Below are positions 15,611-24,658 of a DNA stretch of 64,000 nucleotides, piece by piece. Position numbers and translations under genes: made by a program. Source of the DNA: Bacteroides sp. (GTDB taxonomy: Bacteria > Bacteroidota > Bacteroidia > Bacteroidales > Muribaculaceae); contig JAAVDM010000058.1 in assembly GCA_014801815.1 (NCBI GenBank), positions 1-64,000 on the forward strand, written 5' to 3'. The notes under the pieces are model-generated. The model was not told the DNA's origin and did not search any database. It saw nothing but the letters and a program-made list of their open reading frames with translations. Position 1 is the stretch's first letter; the number at the start of each line of letters is the position of its first letter.

Positions 15611-16384
15611 ATGAAAAAGTTTGCTTGGATGCTTGCCCTCGCTCTGCCCGTGGCTGCTACATTCACCTCTTGCGGTGACGATGATGAAACATCAATCACC
15701 CTCAACACATCAAGTGCAAGTGTGAACTATGACAACACTGTTGAACTGAAGGCTTCAGAGAAGAACCCCGTTTGGAGTTCAAGCAACGAATTCATCGCCA
15801 CTGTTGACAGTAAAGGCGTAGTTAAAGGCAACCACGTAGGTGAGGCTATCATCACAGCATCGAAAGACGGCGCAAGCGCAAGCTGCAAAATCACTGTCAC
15901 CGAGACTAACCACGAGTATGAACTTCCTCTCATGACATGGAATGCTTCTTACACCGCTGTGAAGAATGCAGTCAATGACCGTGTATTTGACGCAGCTAAC
16001 AGCGTAGAGAACGAAACTCTTGTCTATGGAACAGGTTCGGTTGACGGTTTCCCCTGGTATGTTTATCAGTTTAACACTGCCGGTCTCTATTCATCTTCTC
16101 TAACTGTTGAGTTTACAGACGCAGATAGCTATACCGACTTATGTGAATATCTTGATCAGTACTTCAAAGAGATCAGCTTTGATGAAGATGATTTCATAGC
16201 TACTTATGCTAACGCTAACAGCGTATCAGAGGCAAAAATTGTAGCTGAGGTAACTGCTGACTTTGACAACAATATCGTGACAGCCGCTTTCACACCTAAC
16301 AACGGTACACGCAGCTCAATCAACGACTTCCGTGCTATCTTTGATTCGCACAAAGCAATAGTCGCCAAGAAGGCTGCTAAATAA
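15611..16384 (+). CDS. Lipoprotein with bacterial Ig-like (Big_2) domain
   Basis: A 257-aa surface or periplasmic lipoprotein. The signal peptide ends in a lipobox (TFTSC, Cys21), followed by acidic residues CGDDDE typical of surface-exported Bacteroidota lipoproteins. Residues 30-97 form a Big_2 Ig-like domain (NPVWSSSNEFIATVDSKGVVKGNHVGEAIITAS). The C-terminal 150 residues are an unrecognised alpha/beta domain. It is probably co-transcribed with the next lipoprotein 53 bases downstream. Function unknown. Confidence 0.8.
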   Translation: MKKFAWMLALALPVAATFTSCGDDDETSITLNTSSASVNYDNTVELKASEKNPVWSSSNEFIATVDSKGVVKGNHVGEAIITASKDGASASCKITVTETNHEYELPLMTWNASYTAVKNAVNDRVFDAANSVENETLVYGTGSVDGFPWYVYQFNTAGLYSSSLTVEFTDADSYTDLCEYLDQYFKEISFDEDDFIATYANANSVSEAKIVAEVTADFDNNIVTAAFTPNNGTRSSINDFRAIFDSHKAIVAKKAAK

Positions 16385-16437
16385 GTTGTATCCGGCAACC
16401 GATACCCCAATATATTAACTTTTCATCTTTCGGACTC

Positions 16438-16998
16438 ATGAAAAAGACGTTTTCTGTTTTGTGTGCCGGCGTGCTCGTAGCTCTGGCCACTTCATGCGGC
16501 GGCAATAACAAGGCTGCCGATGCCGACAATGCAACTGTGGTAGCAGCTGAAGAAGAGGTAACAGTCAGCTGTGATTCTTGCACCAACTGCAACGGTAAGT
16601 GCGGTAAGCCTGACTGCAAGTGTGACACCACTGTTACAGCAGCCGGTGTCGTCGAGAAGATTGCCGCTCCTGTAGAAGAGGCTAAAGACAAAGTGGAGGC
16701 CGTAGCTAAAGAAGCCGGTAATAAGGTTTCAAATACCGCCAAGAAAGCTACTGAGAGCGCTAAAAAAGCCACTGAGAAAGCTACTGACGCAGCTAAAGAT
16801 GCGGCTCAGAAAGCTACCGATGACGTCAAAAATGCTGCTGATAAAGCTGTAGATGCTGCTACCAGCAAAGTTAATCAGGCCAAACAGGCTGCTATCAAGG
16901 CTACAAAAGATGCCGAGAATGCTGTCAAAGATGCTGCTGCTGAAGAGAAAGCTAAAGCTCTCCGCGAGAAGATGAAAAATCGCAACAAAGAGGACTGA
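16438..16998 (+). CDS. Lipoprotein with Cys cluster and LEA-like repeats
   Basis: A 186-aa lipoprotein (lipobox LATSC, Cys20). After an Ala/Glu-rich linker comes a compact cysteine cluster (CDSCTNCNGKCGKPDCKC, about 45-62) that could bind metal. Residues 80-175 are a low-complexity, Ala/Lys/Asp/Glu-rich amphipathic region with an approximate 11-residue period (KKATEKATDAAKDAAQKATDDVKNAADKAVDAATSKV), which is the pattern of group-3 LEA proteins and apolipoprotein-like helices. It would form a long extended helix or stay disordered at the membrane. Role inferred only: envelope stress or metal buffering. Confidence 0.75.
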   Translation: MKKTFSVLCAGVLVALATSCGGNNKAADADNATVVAAEEEVTVSCDSCTNCNGKCGKPDCKCDTTVTAAGVVEKIAAPVEEAKDKVEAVAKEAGNKVSNTAKKATESAKKATEKATDAAKDAAQKATDDVKNAADKAVDAATSKVNQAKQAAIKATKDAENAVKDAAAEEKAKALREKMKNRNKED

Positions 16999-17007
16999 TT
17001 AAATAAG

Positions 17008-17081
17008 CCCGATATAAATAGAACATGAAAGAGGCCGCAAACCAACTATTGCGGCCTCTTTCATGTTCTATTTATATCGGG
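17008..17081. terminator. 33-bp perfect-stem terminator
   Basis: Perfectly complementary arms at 17008-17040 and 17049-17081 with an 8-base loop. It starts 10 bases after the stop codon of the LEA-like lipoprotein. It is much longer than a standard intrinsic terminator. Confidence 0.8.
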
Positions 17082-17144
17082 GTCTCCGGAATTGAAGAAT
17101 AATTTCGCCTCCATTCCGGACTTTAAGCCGACTTATCTGCCACT

Positions 17145-18581
17145 ATGGAAAAAACTATATCAAAGTCTCAGAACAACTCCGACCGTCTGCGAGAACTCGC
17201 CACAGCTCCGGTCTGGCGCCTATTGGTCAAATACAGTCTTCCGGCTGTGGTCGGTACTGTTGTAAGCGCTGTCTATAACATTATTGACTCCATCGTAATC
17301 GGTCATGCTATCGACGACCCCAACGTTGTTGCCGGTATCGCTGTCACTTTCCCTGTGATGATGCTTGCAACCGCTCTCGGTATGCTTATCGGTGTCGGTG
17401 CCGCAACACGTATCAGTATCGTAATGGGTCAGCAGGACAAACCTATGGCCGAACTGATACTGGGCAACTGCGTTATGCTCACCTGCGGCATAGGTCTGGC
17501 CTATATGGGTGTGTTCGCGGCCTTTCTCAATCCGTTGCTGAAACTGTTCGGTGCCTCACCCAACTCTCTGCCATACGCACGTGAATTTCTGCTGTGGGTA
17601 CTTCCGGGTATGGTACTGATGAATCTTACATTCTCTTACAATAACGTCATGCGTGCCACCGGTTATCCCGGTAAGGCTATGTTTACCAATATAATCGGTG
17701 CTGTACTGAATGCTATCCTCGCTCCCTTGTTCCTGTTCGTATTCAAATGGGGTATACGCGGAGCTGCGATAGCCACTGACCTCTCAATGGTAGTCACGGC
17801 ATTCTTTGTAATGAGCCATTTCTTTAAAAAGTCGAGCGAACTGCATTTCGTCCGAGGGACTTTCCATCTGAAAGCTGATGTGATAAAATCAGTTATTTAC
17901 ATAGGTATGGCACCGTTCCTGATAAGTGTGGCAGGTTCGGCAATCAACGCGATAGTCAACAACTCGTTGCTGAAATACGGCGGTGATGACGCCATAGCCT
18001 CGGTGGTGGTATTCAATCGTTTTGTTACCATTTTCGTCTTCATAGTTATGGGTATCTGTCAGGGTATGCAGCCTATATTAGGTTACAATTATGGCTCCGG
18101 ACGTTTCGATCGTCTGTTCCGTACCCTATGGCTGGCAGCAGGCACAGCGGTCGTGGTCACGACCACAGGCAGTCTCATCGGTGCTTTCAATCCGCGCACC
18201 ATAGCCGCAATGTTCATGCAGGATGAACAGCAGATAAACTGTGCCGTCAACTGTCTAAAGATAACTACTATGGGTTTCTGGATGGTAGGTTTACAAGTTG
18301 TGTCCACCAACTTCTTCCAGTCACTCGGTATGGCAACTAAAGCCGTATTCCTGTCACTGACACGTCAGATACTTTTCATGATACCTCTGCTGTTCATACT
18401 TCCTCCGCGATTCGGACTCAACGGTGTATGGGCATGTTATCCTATATGTGACTGTGTGGCCGCAATCGTAGCCACTTGTATGCTGCTGTGGCAGGTTCGT
18501 CATATAAAACGTATGGGCAATCGTCTCAACCGTCTGCACACAGAACTTGCCGAAGAAAGCTCCATAACTCCCAAGAACTGA
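17145..18581 (+). CDS. MATE family efflux transporter
   Basis: A 478-aa inner-membrane multidrug/toxin exporter of the MATE superfamily with about 12 membrane helices, driven by Na+ or H+. The two pseudo-symmetric halves are visible: VWRLLVKYSLPAVVGTVVSAVYNIIDSIVIG near the N-terminus and VIKSVIYIGMAPFLISVAGSAINAIVNNSLL in the second half, plus GICQGMQPILGYNYGSGR. It stands alone between two hairpins; no local regulator or substrate clue. Confidence 0.92.
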   Translation: MEKTISKSQNNSDRLRELATAPVWRLLVKYSLPAVVGTVVSAVYNIIDSIVIGHAIDDPNVVAGIAVTFPVMMLATALGMLIGVGAATRISIVMGQQDKPMAELILGNCVMLTCGIGLAYMGVFAAFLNPLLKLFGASPNSLPYAREFLLWVLPGMVLMNLTFSYNNVMRATGYPGKAMFTNIIGAVLNAILAPLFLFVFKWGIRGAAIATDLSMVVTAFFVMSHFFKKSSELHFVRGTFHLKADVIKSVIYIGMAPFLISVAGSAINAIVNNSLLKYGGDDAIASVVVFNRFVTIFVFIVMGICQGMQPILGYNYGSGRFDRLFRTLWLAAGTAVVVTTTGSLIGAFNPRTIAAMFMQDEQQINCAVNCLKITTMGFWMVGLQVVSTNFFQSLGMATKAVFLSLTRQILFMIPLLFILPPRFGLNGVWACYPICDCVAAIVATCMLLWQVRHIKRMGNRLNRLHTELAEESSITPKN

Positions 18582-18604
18582 CACTCGGAATATACAATCA
18601 CCTT

Positions 18605-18644
18605 GTCTGTTAAGCGGGCAATTGTCAACGCCTGCTTAACAGAC
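18605..18644. terminator. Hairpin after the MATE gene
   Basis: 15-bp arms (GTCTGTTAAGC core; 18605-18619 and 18630-18644) with one mismatch and a 10-base loop, 23 bases after the stop codon, followed by a short T-containing tail. Confidence 0.65.
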
Positions 18645-18713
18645 TTTCCGTTTCAATAATCTCCGGTATCGGTTTTCTGTTCCGGATTCACAATTAAAAT
18701 TTCCCAATCTAAC

Positions 18714-20045
18714 ATGAAGCGATTATTTTTCTCAGCACTATCCCTGCTGTTCACGTTGCTTCCCGTTCTTGCAGAACGCAGCTGGCACGGTACCTTACAG
18801 GTAACTCCACAGGTAAAAATGCGTATAGTTCTCAATCTCTCCGACGCTACTCCTCCGGTGGTTACCCTTGATTCGCCTGATCAGGGCGCTTACGGAATAG
18901 AGTGTGAACTGCGCCATATCTCTAACGACTCCATAAGTGTGGCGGTCCCGTCACTTATGGTTACATACGATGGTCATATAACCAACTCAGGTATCGACGG
19001 AACTTTCCGTCAGGGCGGTCTGTCACTTCCGCTGTCACTTATTTCCGGCAAGGAAGAACTCAGACGTCCGCAGAACCCGCAGCCTCCTTTCCCATACTCG
19101 GAAGAAGAAGTAAGTATTGTAAATGATTCGGCACCGGGAGTGACGTTAGCAGGCACACTTACCGTACCACAAAATGTCAGTTCCGCTACCCCGTTAGTGG
19201 TCATGGTTACGGGCAGCGGTCTGCAGAACCGTGACGAAGAGCTGATGGGACACCGTCCTTTCGCTGTCATAGCCGACTATCTTGCCCGTAACGGTGTGGC
19301 CTCACTGCGATATGATGATCGTGGGTTCGGTGCTTCTACCGGTAATCCGTCAACGGCCACTACAGCCGATAATGCTGCCGATGCCCGTGCCGTCATAGAC
19401 TACGCCCGTAAACTTAACCGTTTTGGAAAAGTTGGTATTCTCGGTCATAGCGAAGGAGGACAAGTAGCTTTTATCTTGGGGGCACAAAGTGTTCCGGACT
19501 TCATAGTGGCCATAGGAGCTCCGGCCATAGGAGGAGACTCGATACTTGTAGACCAGAACAAACGCACTTTGCGTCTCAGCGGCATACCCGATGAGATAAC
19601 CGAGCGTTATGTGACAGCTTTAGGCCGTGTGCTTGAGGCTGTAAAGACAGATGGTGTACAGGCTGTTTCGAGCGCAGCTGCAGAAGCCTGCGCGGACTGG
19701 CCGGCTATACCTCCCTACACTCCGATGCGGGCTCAGTTAGAGCGATTAGGCAATGATATAAATCCTTGGATGCAACATTTCATCTCTTATTCCTCTGCAG
19801 CCGATATTGCCGCTACAAAGTGTCCGGTTTTAGTTATCTATGGTAGCAAGGACATACAGGTAAACCCTGAAGTCAATGCCGAACCCATGCGTAAGCTATC
19901 AGGTGAAAAGAATGTGCGTGTGTTTGACGGCCTCAATCATCTTATGCAGCACGCTACAACAGGTGCAGTACAGGAATATGGCGAGATTGAAGAGACCATA
20001 GCTCCTGAAGTGCTTGAATGTATCACCGCCTTTATCAGACAGTAA
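18714..20045 (+). CDS. Exported alpha/beta-hydrolase
   Basis: A 443-aa secreted or periplasmic serine hydrolase. Signal peptide 1-20 (ending VLA), an N-terminal beta-rich accessory domain (about 22-125), then a hydrolase domain: oxyanion region VMVTGSGLQNRDE, nucleophile Ser246 in LGHSEGGQ, acid in VIYGSKDIQVNP and His in DGLNHLMQ. The closest general group is the S9/dienelactone-hydrolase-like family of Bacteroidota; the substrate cannot be told from sequence. It is transcribed alone and converges on the GntR operon. Confidence 0.85.
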   Translation: MKRLFFSALSLLFTLLPVLAERSWHGTLQVTPQVKMRIVLNLSDATPPVVTLDSPDQGAYGIECELRHISNDSISVAVPSLMVTYDGHITNSGIDGTFRQGGLSLPLSLISGKEELRRPQNPQPPFPYSEEEVSIVNDSAPGVTLAGTLTVPQNVSSATPLVVMVTGSGLQNRDEELMGHRPFAVIADYLARNGVASLRYDDRGFGASTGNPSTATTADNAADARAVIDYARKLNRFGKVGILGHSEGGQVAFILGAQSVPDFIVAIGAPAIGGDSILVDQNKRTLRLSGIPDEITERYVTALGRVLEAVKTDGVQAVSSAAAEACADWPAIPPYTPMRAQLERLGNDINPWMQHFISYSSAADIAATKCPVLVIYGSKDIQVNPEVNAEPMRKLSGEKNVRVFDGLNHLMQHATTGAVQEYGEIEETIAPEVLECITAFIRQ

Positions 20046-20047
20046 CA

Positions 20048-20122
20048 AAATGACTAAAATAAAATGACTGCGGCATATTCTGTCTGTACAGATATGCCGC
20101 AGTCATTTTATTTTAGTCATTT
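20048..20122. terminator. 31-bp perfect-stem bidirectional terminator
   Basis: Perfect 31-base arms (20048-20078 and 20092-20122) with a 13-base loop. It lies between convergent genes, and the stop codon of the minus-strand gene (20117-20119) is inside the right arm. The stem's outer part is A/T-rich, giving a U tract in either direction. Confidence 0.8.
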
Positions 20123-20707
20123 AAGGAATGTCAGACGTCTGAACGTACAGTTAGCAACTTCAAAAGTATTAGGCGTCGAAGTGCCTATCGTCATATCGGA
20201 ATCGGTGAAGTCTTCTACTGTAAGAGCTATATTTCCGTTAGCTGTTATCGTGTCTACCCATCCTTCCGGCACTTCAAGTGTCAGCACATGTGCCGCATCA
20301 GGTGCAATTTCAATTTCCGGTCTCTTGTTATTTTCCTCTTTTTTGAGAGAATGCATATCAAGGTCAATTTTCAGTATCGTGGAATCCTGCCGGATTGTCA
20401 TATTCTGTCGCCAAGAACGATCCATCACCAATACAGCCTCTGTAAGTTTTGGATTCTGACGTACAGTTACTCTAAGCGGTTGTTCACCTCCGATTTCTTT
20501 CGACTCAGATGTCAGAGCAGAGAGCCACATATTGTTTGTTATATCGAAAGTAACAAAGAATCCGGTGGTCACACGTACAGTATCACCCTCAGCACGCAGA
20601 GTCTGCAAACTGATTTCCAGCTTTCTGAATAACACTGCCGGCATCAGAAACGAGCCTGCCATTATCACCGCCAGCAATATTATCATTATATATGATGTTC
20701 TTTTCAT
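20117..20707 (-). CDS. Membrane-anchored protein of the GntR/ABC operon
   Basis: A 196-aa protein with one N-terminal membrane helix or uncleaved signal (TSYIMIILLAVIMAGSFLM) and a mainly beta mature part resembling the beta-helical, DUF4097-like extracytoplasmic domains (IALTVEDFTDSDMTIGTSTPNTFEVANCTFRRLTFL). It is the last gene of a four-gene operon with a GntR regulator 11 bases upstream. I do not recognise a specific function; context suggests a role in envelope stress with the ABC exporter. Confidence 0.7.
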   Translation of the reverse strand: MKRTSYIMIILLAVIMAGSFLMPAVLFRKLEISLQTLRAEGDTVRVTTGFFVTFDITNNMWLSALTSESKEIGGEQPLRVTVRQNPKLTEAVLVMDRSWRQNMTIRQDSTILKIDLDMHSLKKEENNKRPEIEIAPDAAHVLTLEVPEGWVDTITANGNIALTVEDFTDSDMTIGTSTPNTFEVANCTFRRLTFLK

Positions 20708-20718
20708 CTTTTCTATAT

Positions 20719-21093
20719 TTATTTAGTGGAATTTGAACTGAGGTACTCCTCATACCTCTTTTTGAGTGTTTCGGGAGAGATGCCCAACAGCTGAAGCTCT
20801 CTGAACACTTCAAGCAGACGTTCACCGAACATATCACGCACTCTCATTTTATGTATCTCCTCCGGTGCTTCGGCACTGACGAAGAAGCCGATACCGCGCC
20901 TATTGTAGATAATACCGAGTGATGACAGATAATCGTATGCACGCATCATGGTGTTGGGATTCACCTGTACCGTTGCGGCATACTCCCGCACCGAAGGCAT
21001 ACGGTCTTCAGGGTTCAATACCTTTCCCAATATCTCATCACAGATACGGTCAACAATCTGCAGATATATAGCTTTACTGTTTTCCTTAAACAT
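20719..21093 (-). CDS. GntR-family (YtrA-type) repressor
   Basis: A 124-aa regulator. Residues 8-72 are a GntR winged helix (IYLQIVDRICDEILGKVLNPEDRMPSVREYAATVQVNP). The short C-terminal tail with helices (RLLEVFRELQLLGISPETLKKRYEEYL) and absence of a large effector domain match the YtrA subfamily, whose members usually sit with ABC transporters and repress their own operon. A palindromic candidate operator lies at the operon's start (22978-23001). Confidence 0.9.
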   Translation of the reverse strand: MFKENSKAIYLQIVDRICDEILGKVLNPEDRMPSVREYAATVQVNPNTMMRAYDYLSSLGIIYNRRGIGFFVSAEAPEEIHKMRVRDMFGERLLEVFRELQLLGISPETLKKRYEEYLSSNSTK

Positions 21094-21134
21094 ACGTTAG
21101 TTTATTTAATTTGAAAACGGCGCCTGCAGGCCGT

Positions 21135-22025
21135 TTACCATTTCAGAGCTACTTCCGTCTGCTTCATTCGGGCATAGCTGAGCCAGTAGAGTAAACCTGC
21201 TACCACTACCCAGATAATACCGCTCCAAACTATACGGCTGAATGTCATTTCACCGGGTCCAAGTTCATGTAAAGTACTCATCACAGGGCTATTACCGAAG
21301 AATAGGTGCTGACCTGCTATAAGCAGTAAAGCTATAACCGAATTCAGCAACATAAGCGCACAACTCGTCTTTACGAATGAATAGCGTGGCAGATAGATAC
21401 TGCCTACGGCGAAAAGCGCCTCCAGAAACAAAGCTATTCCGTATATGTCTACAATCCATTTAGTCGTTCTCAAAGCGCCCTCGGTACTTACAAATTCATT
21501 AAAGGTCAGTAGACGACTCGGATTTATAACATGCACCTGTGAACCGTATGGAGTCAGTATATGCATCAGTAATACGCGGAGTATATCAACGCACATCAGA
21601 CAGACGAACCATGCCACAAAAGCACCGGCTATGTAAATTATCATCCATGATGCCAGTTTCTCCGTTCCTGTAGCCGGTATAGTCAGTACTTCGATACGGC
21701 TTGACTTGGTGGAAAAACGTCCGTATATCATAGAACCGGCTACCGGAGCCAGCAAAAGAAGCAGAAACATGGCGCAGTTGCACTCGGCACTCCACATAGG
21801 GTCAAAACCGGGCATCTGTCTCAACTGCTCATAACCATAGCGATACACTGAAAGATGTGTGATAACAGATATAAAAATAATCACCGCAATTATAGTGAAT
21901 ATTGTTCCTACTGCGTAGAGCAGCGTGCGGCCTTCCATACGGTAGTAGAACCGTAGATATGCCATCATACGCTTCAGGCTGAAATGATCCGCCATTCGGC
22001 CGGCGGTATGTGTGTTGTTATTCAT
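21135..22025 (-). CDS. ABC transporter permease component
   Basis: A 296-aa membrane protein with about six hydrophobic helices (for example TLLYAVGTIFTIIAVIIFISVIT, FLLLLLAPVAGSMIYG, MLLNSVIALLLIAG, WSGIIWVVVAGLLYWLSY). It overlaps the ATPase gene by 4 bases. The architecture matches ABC-2-like exporters regulated by YtrA-type repressors; no substrate can be assigned. Confidence 0.8.
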   Translation of the reverse strand: MNNNTHTAGRMADHFSLKRMMAYLRFYYRMEGRTLLYAVGTIFTIIAVIIFISVITHLSVYRYGYEQLRQMPGFDPMWSAECNCAMFLLLLLAPVAGSMIYGRFSTKSSRIEVLTIPATGTEKLASWMIIYIAGAFVAWFVCLMCVDILRVLLMHILTPYGSQVHVINPSRLLTFNEFVSTEGALRTTKWIVDIYGIALFLEALFAVGSIYLPRYSFVKTSCALMLLNSVIALLLIAGQHLFFGNSPVMSTLHELGPGEMTFSRIVWSGIIWVVVAGLLYWLSYARMKQTEVALKW

Positions 22026-22879
22026 AATGAGGTTTCAGTTTGCTTGTCAAATATTTGATTCAGGCGGTCATGGTATTTCAGGGCATAGTCGAACAACAGT
22101 TCAAGATTGACAGTCGTTTCATCATCATCGGTGTTCGGAAGCATTACATCATAGCCTCCCGGCGCAGGTTGCCAATAGAGTGCCCGGTCACGTACTAAAG
22201 TTCCCACGTTGCGTGCGAAGCTGAGTCGACGCTGTACTTCGTCTATTGAAGAATCGAACACTATGTTCCGTTCGTTCATTATCAGCACGTGGTCAAGCAG
22301 TTGTTCAAGATCTCTGACCTGATGTGTCGAGATAATCATAATACGCTCGTCTGTCATCAGTTCAGCACACAATCGGCGAAAAGCCGACTTACCCGGTATG
22401 TCGAGTCCGTTGGTAGGTTCATCCATCAGCAATACGGGCGTATTACAAGCCAGCGCAAAGCTCATATACACTTTCTTCTTCTGTCCCATAGACAAAGCAT
22501 TAAGGCGTATATTATACTCCATACCAAAGGCTGAGAGACAGCGCTCAAGTATATCACGATCAAAGTTCGGATAGAAAACTGATCTTGCTTCGATATATGC
22601 AGAAAGTTTCATTCCCGGCAGTTCAACTTCTTCCGGTACCAGCATTATATCAGCCAAAGTCGAAGGGAGACGGAATCTCGTGTTCTGTCCATGATAGTAC
22701 ACCGTACCGGTATCGGGTAGCAACGTTCCCGTTATGAGATAGAGCAGTGTGGACTTACCGGCACCGTTCGGTCCCAAAAGACCGTAGATGCCACCCTGCT
22801 CTATCTCAAGAGAGAAGTTACTGAGCACAGGCGGCTTACGCAGCCCATAGCGATAACTCAGGTTTTCAATTTTCAACAT
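22022..22879 (-). CDS. ABC transporter ATP-binding protein
   Basis: A 285-aa ATPase with Walker A (GPNGAGKST, about 35-43), signature LSMGQKKKV (about 128-136), Walker B VLLMDEPTNGLD (about 150-161) and the switch His in ISTHQV. It is the first gene of the ATPase, permease, GntR and membrane-protein operon. Single-ATPase exporters of this design commonly serve in antimicrobial-peptide or envelope-stress resistance. Confidence 0.93.
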   Translation of the reverse strand: MLKIENLSYRYGLRKPPVLSNFSLEIEQGGIYGLLGPNGAGKSTLLYLITGTLLPDTGTVYYHGQNTRFRLPSTLADIMLVPEEVELPGMKLSAYIEARSVFYPNFDRDILERCLSAFGMEYNIRLNALSMGQKKKVYMSFALACNTPVLLMDEPTNGLDIPGKSAFRRLCAELMTDERIMIISTHQVRDLEQLLDHVLIMNERNIVFDSSIDEVQRRLSFARNVGTLVRDRALYWQPAPGGYDVMLPNTDDDETTVNLELLFDYALKYHDRLNQIFDKQTETSL

Positions 22880-22977
22880 GTCTTTGTGTGTCTGTTATAG
22901 TATAGTTAGTATGAGATTTCAGTCCGGTCGTTAACAGCCTTTCAGGGGAGTCAGCGATATGGAATATTTACCCATTT

Positions 22978-23001
22978 AGTGTATTAGTGTAGTAATACAC
23001 T
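22978..23001. promoter_or_regulatory. Candidate operator for the GntR repressor
   Basis: Perfect inverted repeat AGTGTATTA-N6-TAATACACT immediately downstream of the operon's -7 box, so a bound repressor would cover the transcription start. YtrA-type regulators are known to bind such GTnTA-rich palindromes; the pairing with this protein is inference. Confidence 0.65.
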
Positions 23002-23002
23002 G

Positions 23003-23034
23003 CAAAAGTAGTACACCTTTTTCAATCTACCAAA
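23003..23034 (-). promoter_or_regulatory. Promoter of the ABC/GntR operon
   Basis: On the minus strand, TTTG (23031-23034), a 20-base spacer, then TACTTTTG (23003-23010), a full match to the consensus. The operator palindrome begins 1 base downstream. Confidence 0.7.
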
Positions 23035-23085
23035 TTTTTTTGGCTATTTTTTCACTTCTATTTCATAAGCTATTAGTTTTCAGAA

Positions 23086-23163
23086 TATAAATATGTGTTT
23101 TGTGATATTATCACAAAACACATATTTATAAGTAGCTCTTAAATTATTAAGTAGCTCTTAAAA
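23086..23163. repeat. 45-bp palindrome followed by two AAGTAGCTCTTAAA copies
   Basis: 23086-23107 and 23109-23130 are perfect 22-base arms around a single T. Directly after come two direct copies of AAGTAGCTCTTAAA (23130-23143 and 23149-23163). The same 14-mer forms the ends of the element at 27693-27885. The block lies upstream of the FKBP gene and could affect its expression. Confidence 0.6.
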
Positions 23164-23218
23164 CTATATCAGAGCAAAAGTACGTTATAAACGAAATCAG
23201 TATCTGTTTAATTTATTT

Positions 23219-23620
23219 ATGACAAAGAAAGAATATACACGGCTTAATACAGAATGGTTAGAAGCCAAATCCTCCGAGCCGGATGTACATCGTGCGGCAT
23301 CAGGAGTCTTTTACAAAATCTTAGCCTCCGGCGACAGTTCAAAACCTTCACCACGTCCTAACAGTGTGGTCACAGTCCACTATACAGGACGTACTATTGA
23401 CAACCACGTTTTTGATTCCTCACGTGACGACGCAGTTCCACTGGCTTTCCGTCTGCGAGACCTGATTACCGGCTGGATAGAGGCTCTGCAACTCATGCAC
23501 CCCGGTGACCGTTGGGAACTATACATAGCCGCTGACAAAGCCTACGGAAAACAAAGCCAGCCTGATATTCCCGGTGGTTCTACCCTCATCTTCGACATCG
23601 AACTTATTTCTGTAGCATAG
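23219..23620 (+). CDS. FKBP-type peptidyl-prolyl isomerase
   Basis: A 133-aa protein with an FKBP domain at about 30-132. Hallmarks are VTVHYTGRTIDNHVFDSS, VPLAFRLRDLITGWIEALQLMHPGDRWELYI and YGKQ...IPGGSTLIFDIELI. It has no signal peptide, so a cytoplasmic folding helper. A shortened N-terminal helix region replaces the dimerisation domain of FkpA/Mip-type proteins. It is followed 9 bases later by the aldolase gene and is probably co-transcribed with it. Confidence 0.92.
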   Translation: MTKKEYTRLNTEWLEAKSSEPDVHRAASGVFYKILASGDSSKPSPRPNSVVTVHYTGRTIDNHVFDSSRDDAVPLAFRLRDLITGWIEALQLMHPGDRWELYIAADKAYGKQSQPDIPGGSTLIFDIELISVA

Positions 23621-23629
23621 ACCTTAACA

Positions 23630-24655
23630 ATGTTATACTTCAATTGTGATTATATGGCCGGAGCTCACCCGGAAGTACTAAAAACTCTTTGCGAGACAAA
23701 TCTGCTACACACTGAGGGCTATGGCAATGACCGTTTCACAGCAGAGGCCAAGAGAATAATTCTTGAAGCCTGCGGTCTTGAGAACGGAGCTGTCTACTTT
23801 CTGCAAGGGGGCACACAGACTAATAAGATTGTGATTGACCGACTTCTTTCGAGAAACGACGGGATACTCTGCTGCGAATCAGCCCACATAAACGTTCACG
23901 AGTCAGGAGCGATAGAGGCAGAGGGGCACAAAGTACTTACTCTGCCTGCTCCCGACGGAAAAATCAGTGCTGAATCTATCCGGAAGTATATCACTGATTT
24001 CTACCGTGACGATACGTACATACACATGGTACGCCCTGCGATGGTGTATATTTCTCAGCCCACTGAATTTGGTACCCTTTACTCTCTCAAAGAATTAAAA
24101 GAAATATCGGAGGTATGTCATGAGAATGATATTCCTCTCTTTATCGACGGCGCACGACTCGCCTACGGCCTCGCAGCCGACGAAAATGACGTGACTCTGC
24201 AAGATATAGCAAGGCTCTCCGATGTATTCTATATCGGCGGTACAAAATGTGGAGCGCTCTTCGGCGAGGCCGTGGTGTCCCGGCGTCCGGAACTTCTCCC
24301 GCGCTTTGATTCTCTTATGAAACTACATGGAGCATTGCTCGCAAAGGGCAGACTTGTACCTCTTCAATTTATAACACTCTTTTCCGATAACCTGTATCTA
24401 CGCCTCGGATACCATGCAGACAGACTGGCAATGAAACTGAAGCAGGGATTCAAAGACAAGGGGTATCGTATGTTTATTGATTCCCCTACCAATCAGCAGT
24501 TTTTCATTCTTCCAAATACAAAAATAGATTTACTTCGTACCGAAGTAGGAATGGAATTATGGGGGCCGCCCGGTGACACTGAGTCAGTAGTGAGGTTCGT
24601 AACAGACTGGACAACAACGGAAGAGGATATAAATCGCCTCCTATCTCTTATATAG
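23630..24655 (+). CDS. ltaE: Low-specificity threonine aldolase (PLP)
   Basis: A 341-aa fold-type I PLP enzyme that cleaves L-threonine or allo-threonine to glycine and acetaldehyde. Visible are the N-terminal YGNDRFTAEA, the PLP phosphate region FLQGGTQTNK, the Asp that pairs with the pyridine nitrogen in LFIDGARLAYGL, and the Schiff-base Lys in IGGTKCGALFGE. Length fits the family. Other beta-eliminating lyases of this fold cannot be fully excluded. Confidence 0.85.
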   Translation: MLYFNCDYMAGAHPEVLKTLCETNLLHTEGYGNDRFTAEAKRIILEACGLENGAVYFLQGGTQTNKIVIDRLLSRNDGILCCESAHINVHESGAIEAEGHKVLTLPAPDGKISAESIRKYITDFYRDDTYIHMVRPAMVYISQPTEFGTLYSLKELKEISEVCHENDIPLFIDGARLAYGLAADENDVTLQDIARLSDVFYIGGTKCGALFGEAVVSRRPELLPRFDSLMKLHGALLAKGRLVPLQFITLFSDNLYLRLGYHADRLAMKLKQGFKDKGYRMFIDSPTNQQFFILPNTKIDLLRTEVGMELWGPPGDTESVVRFVTDWTTTEEDINRLLSLI

Positions 24656-24658
24656 TAC

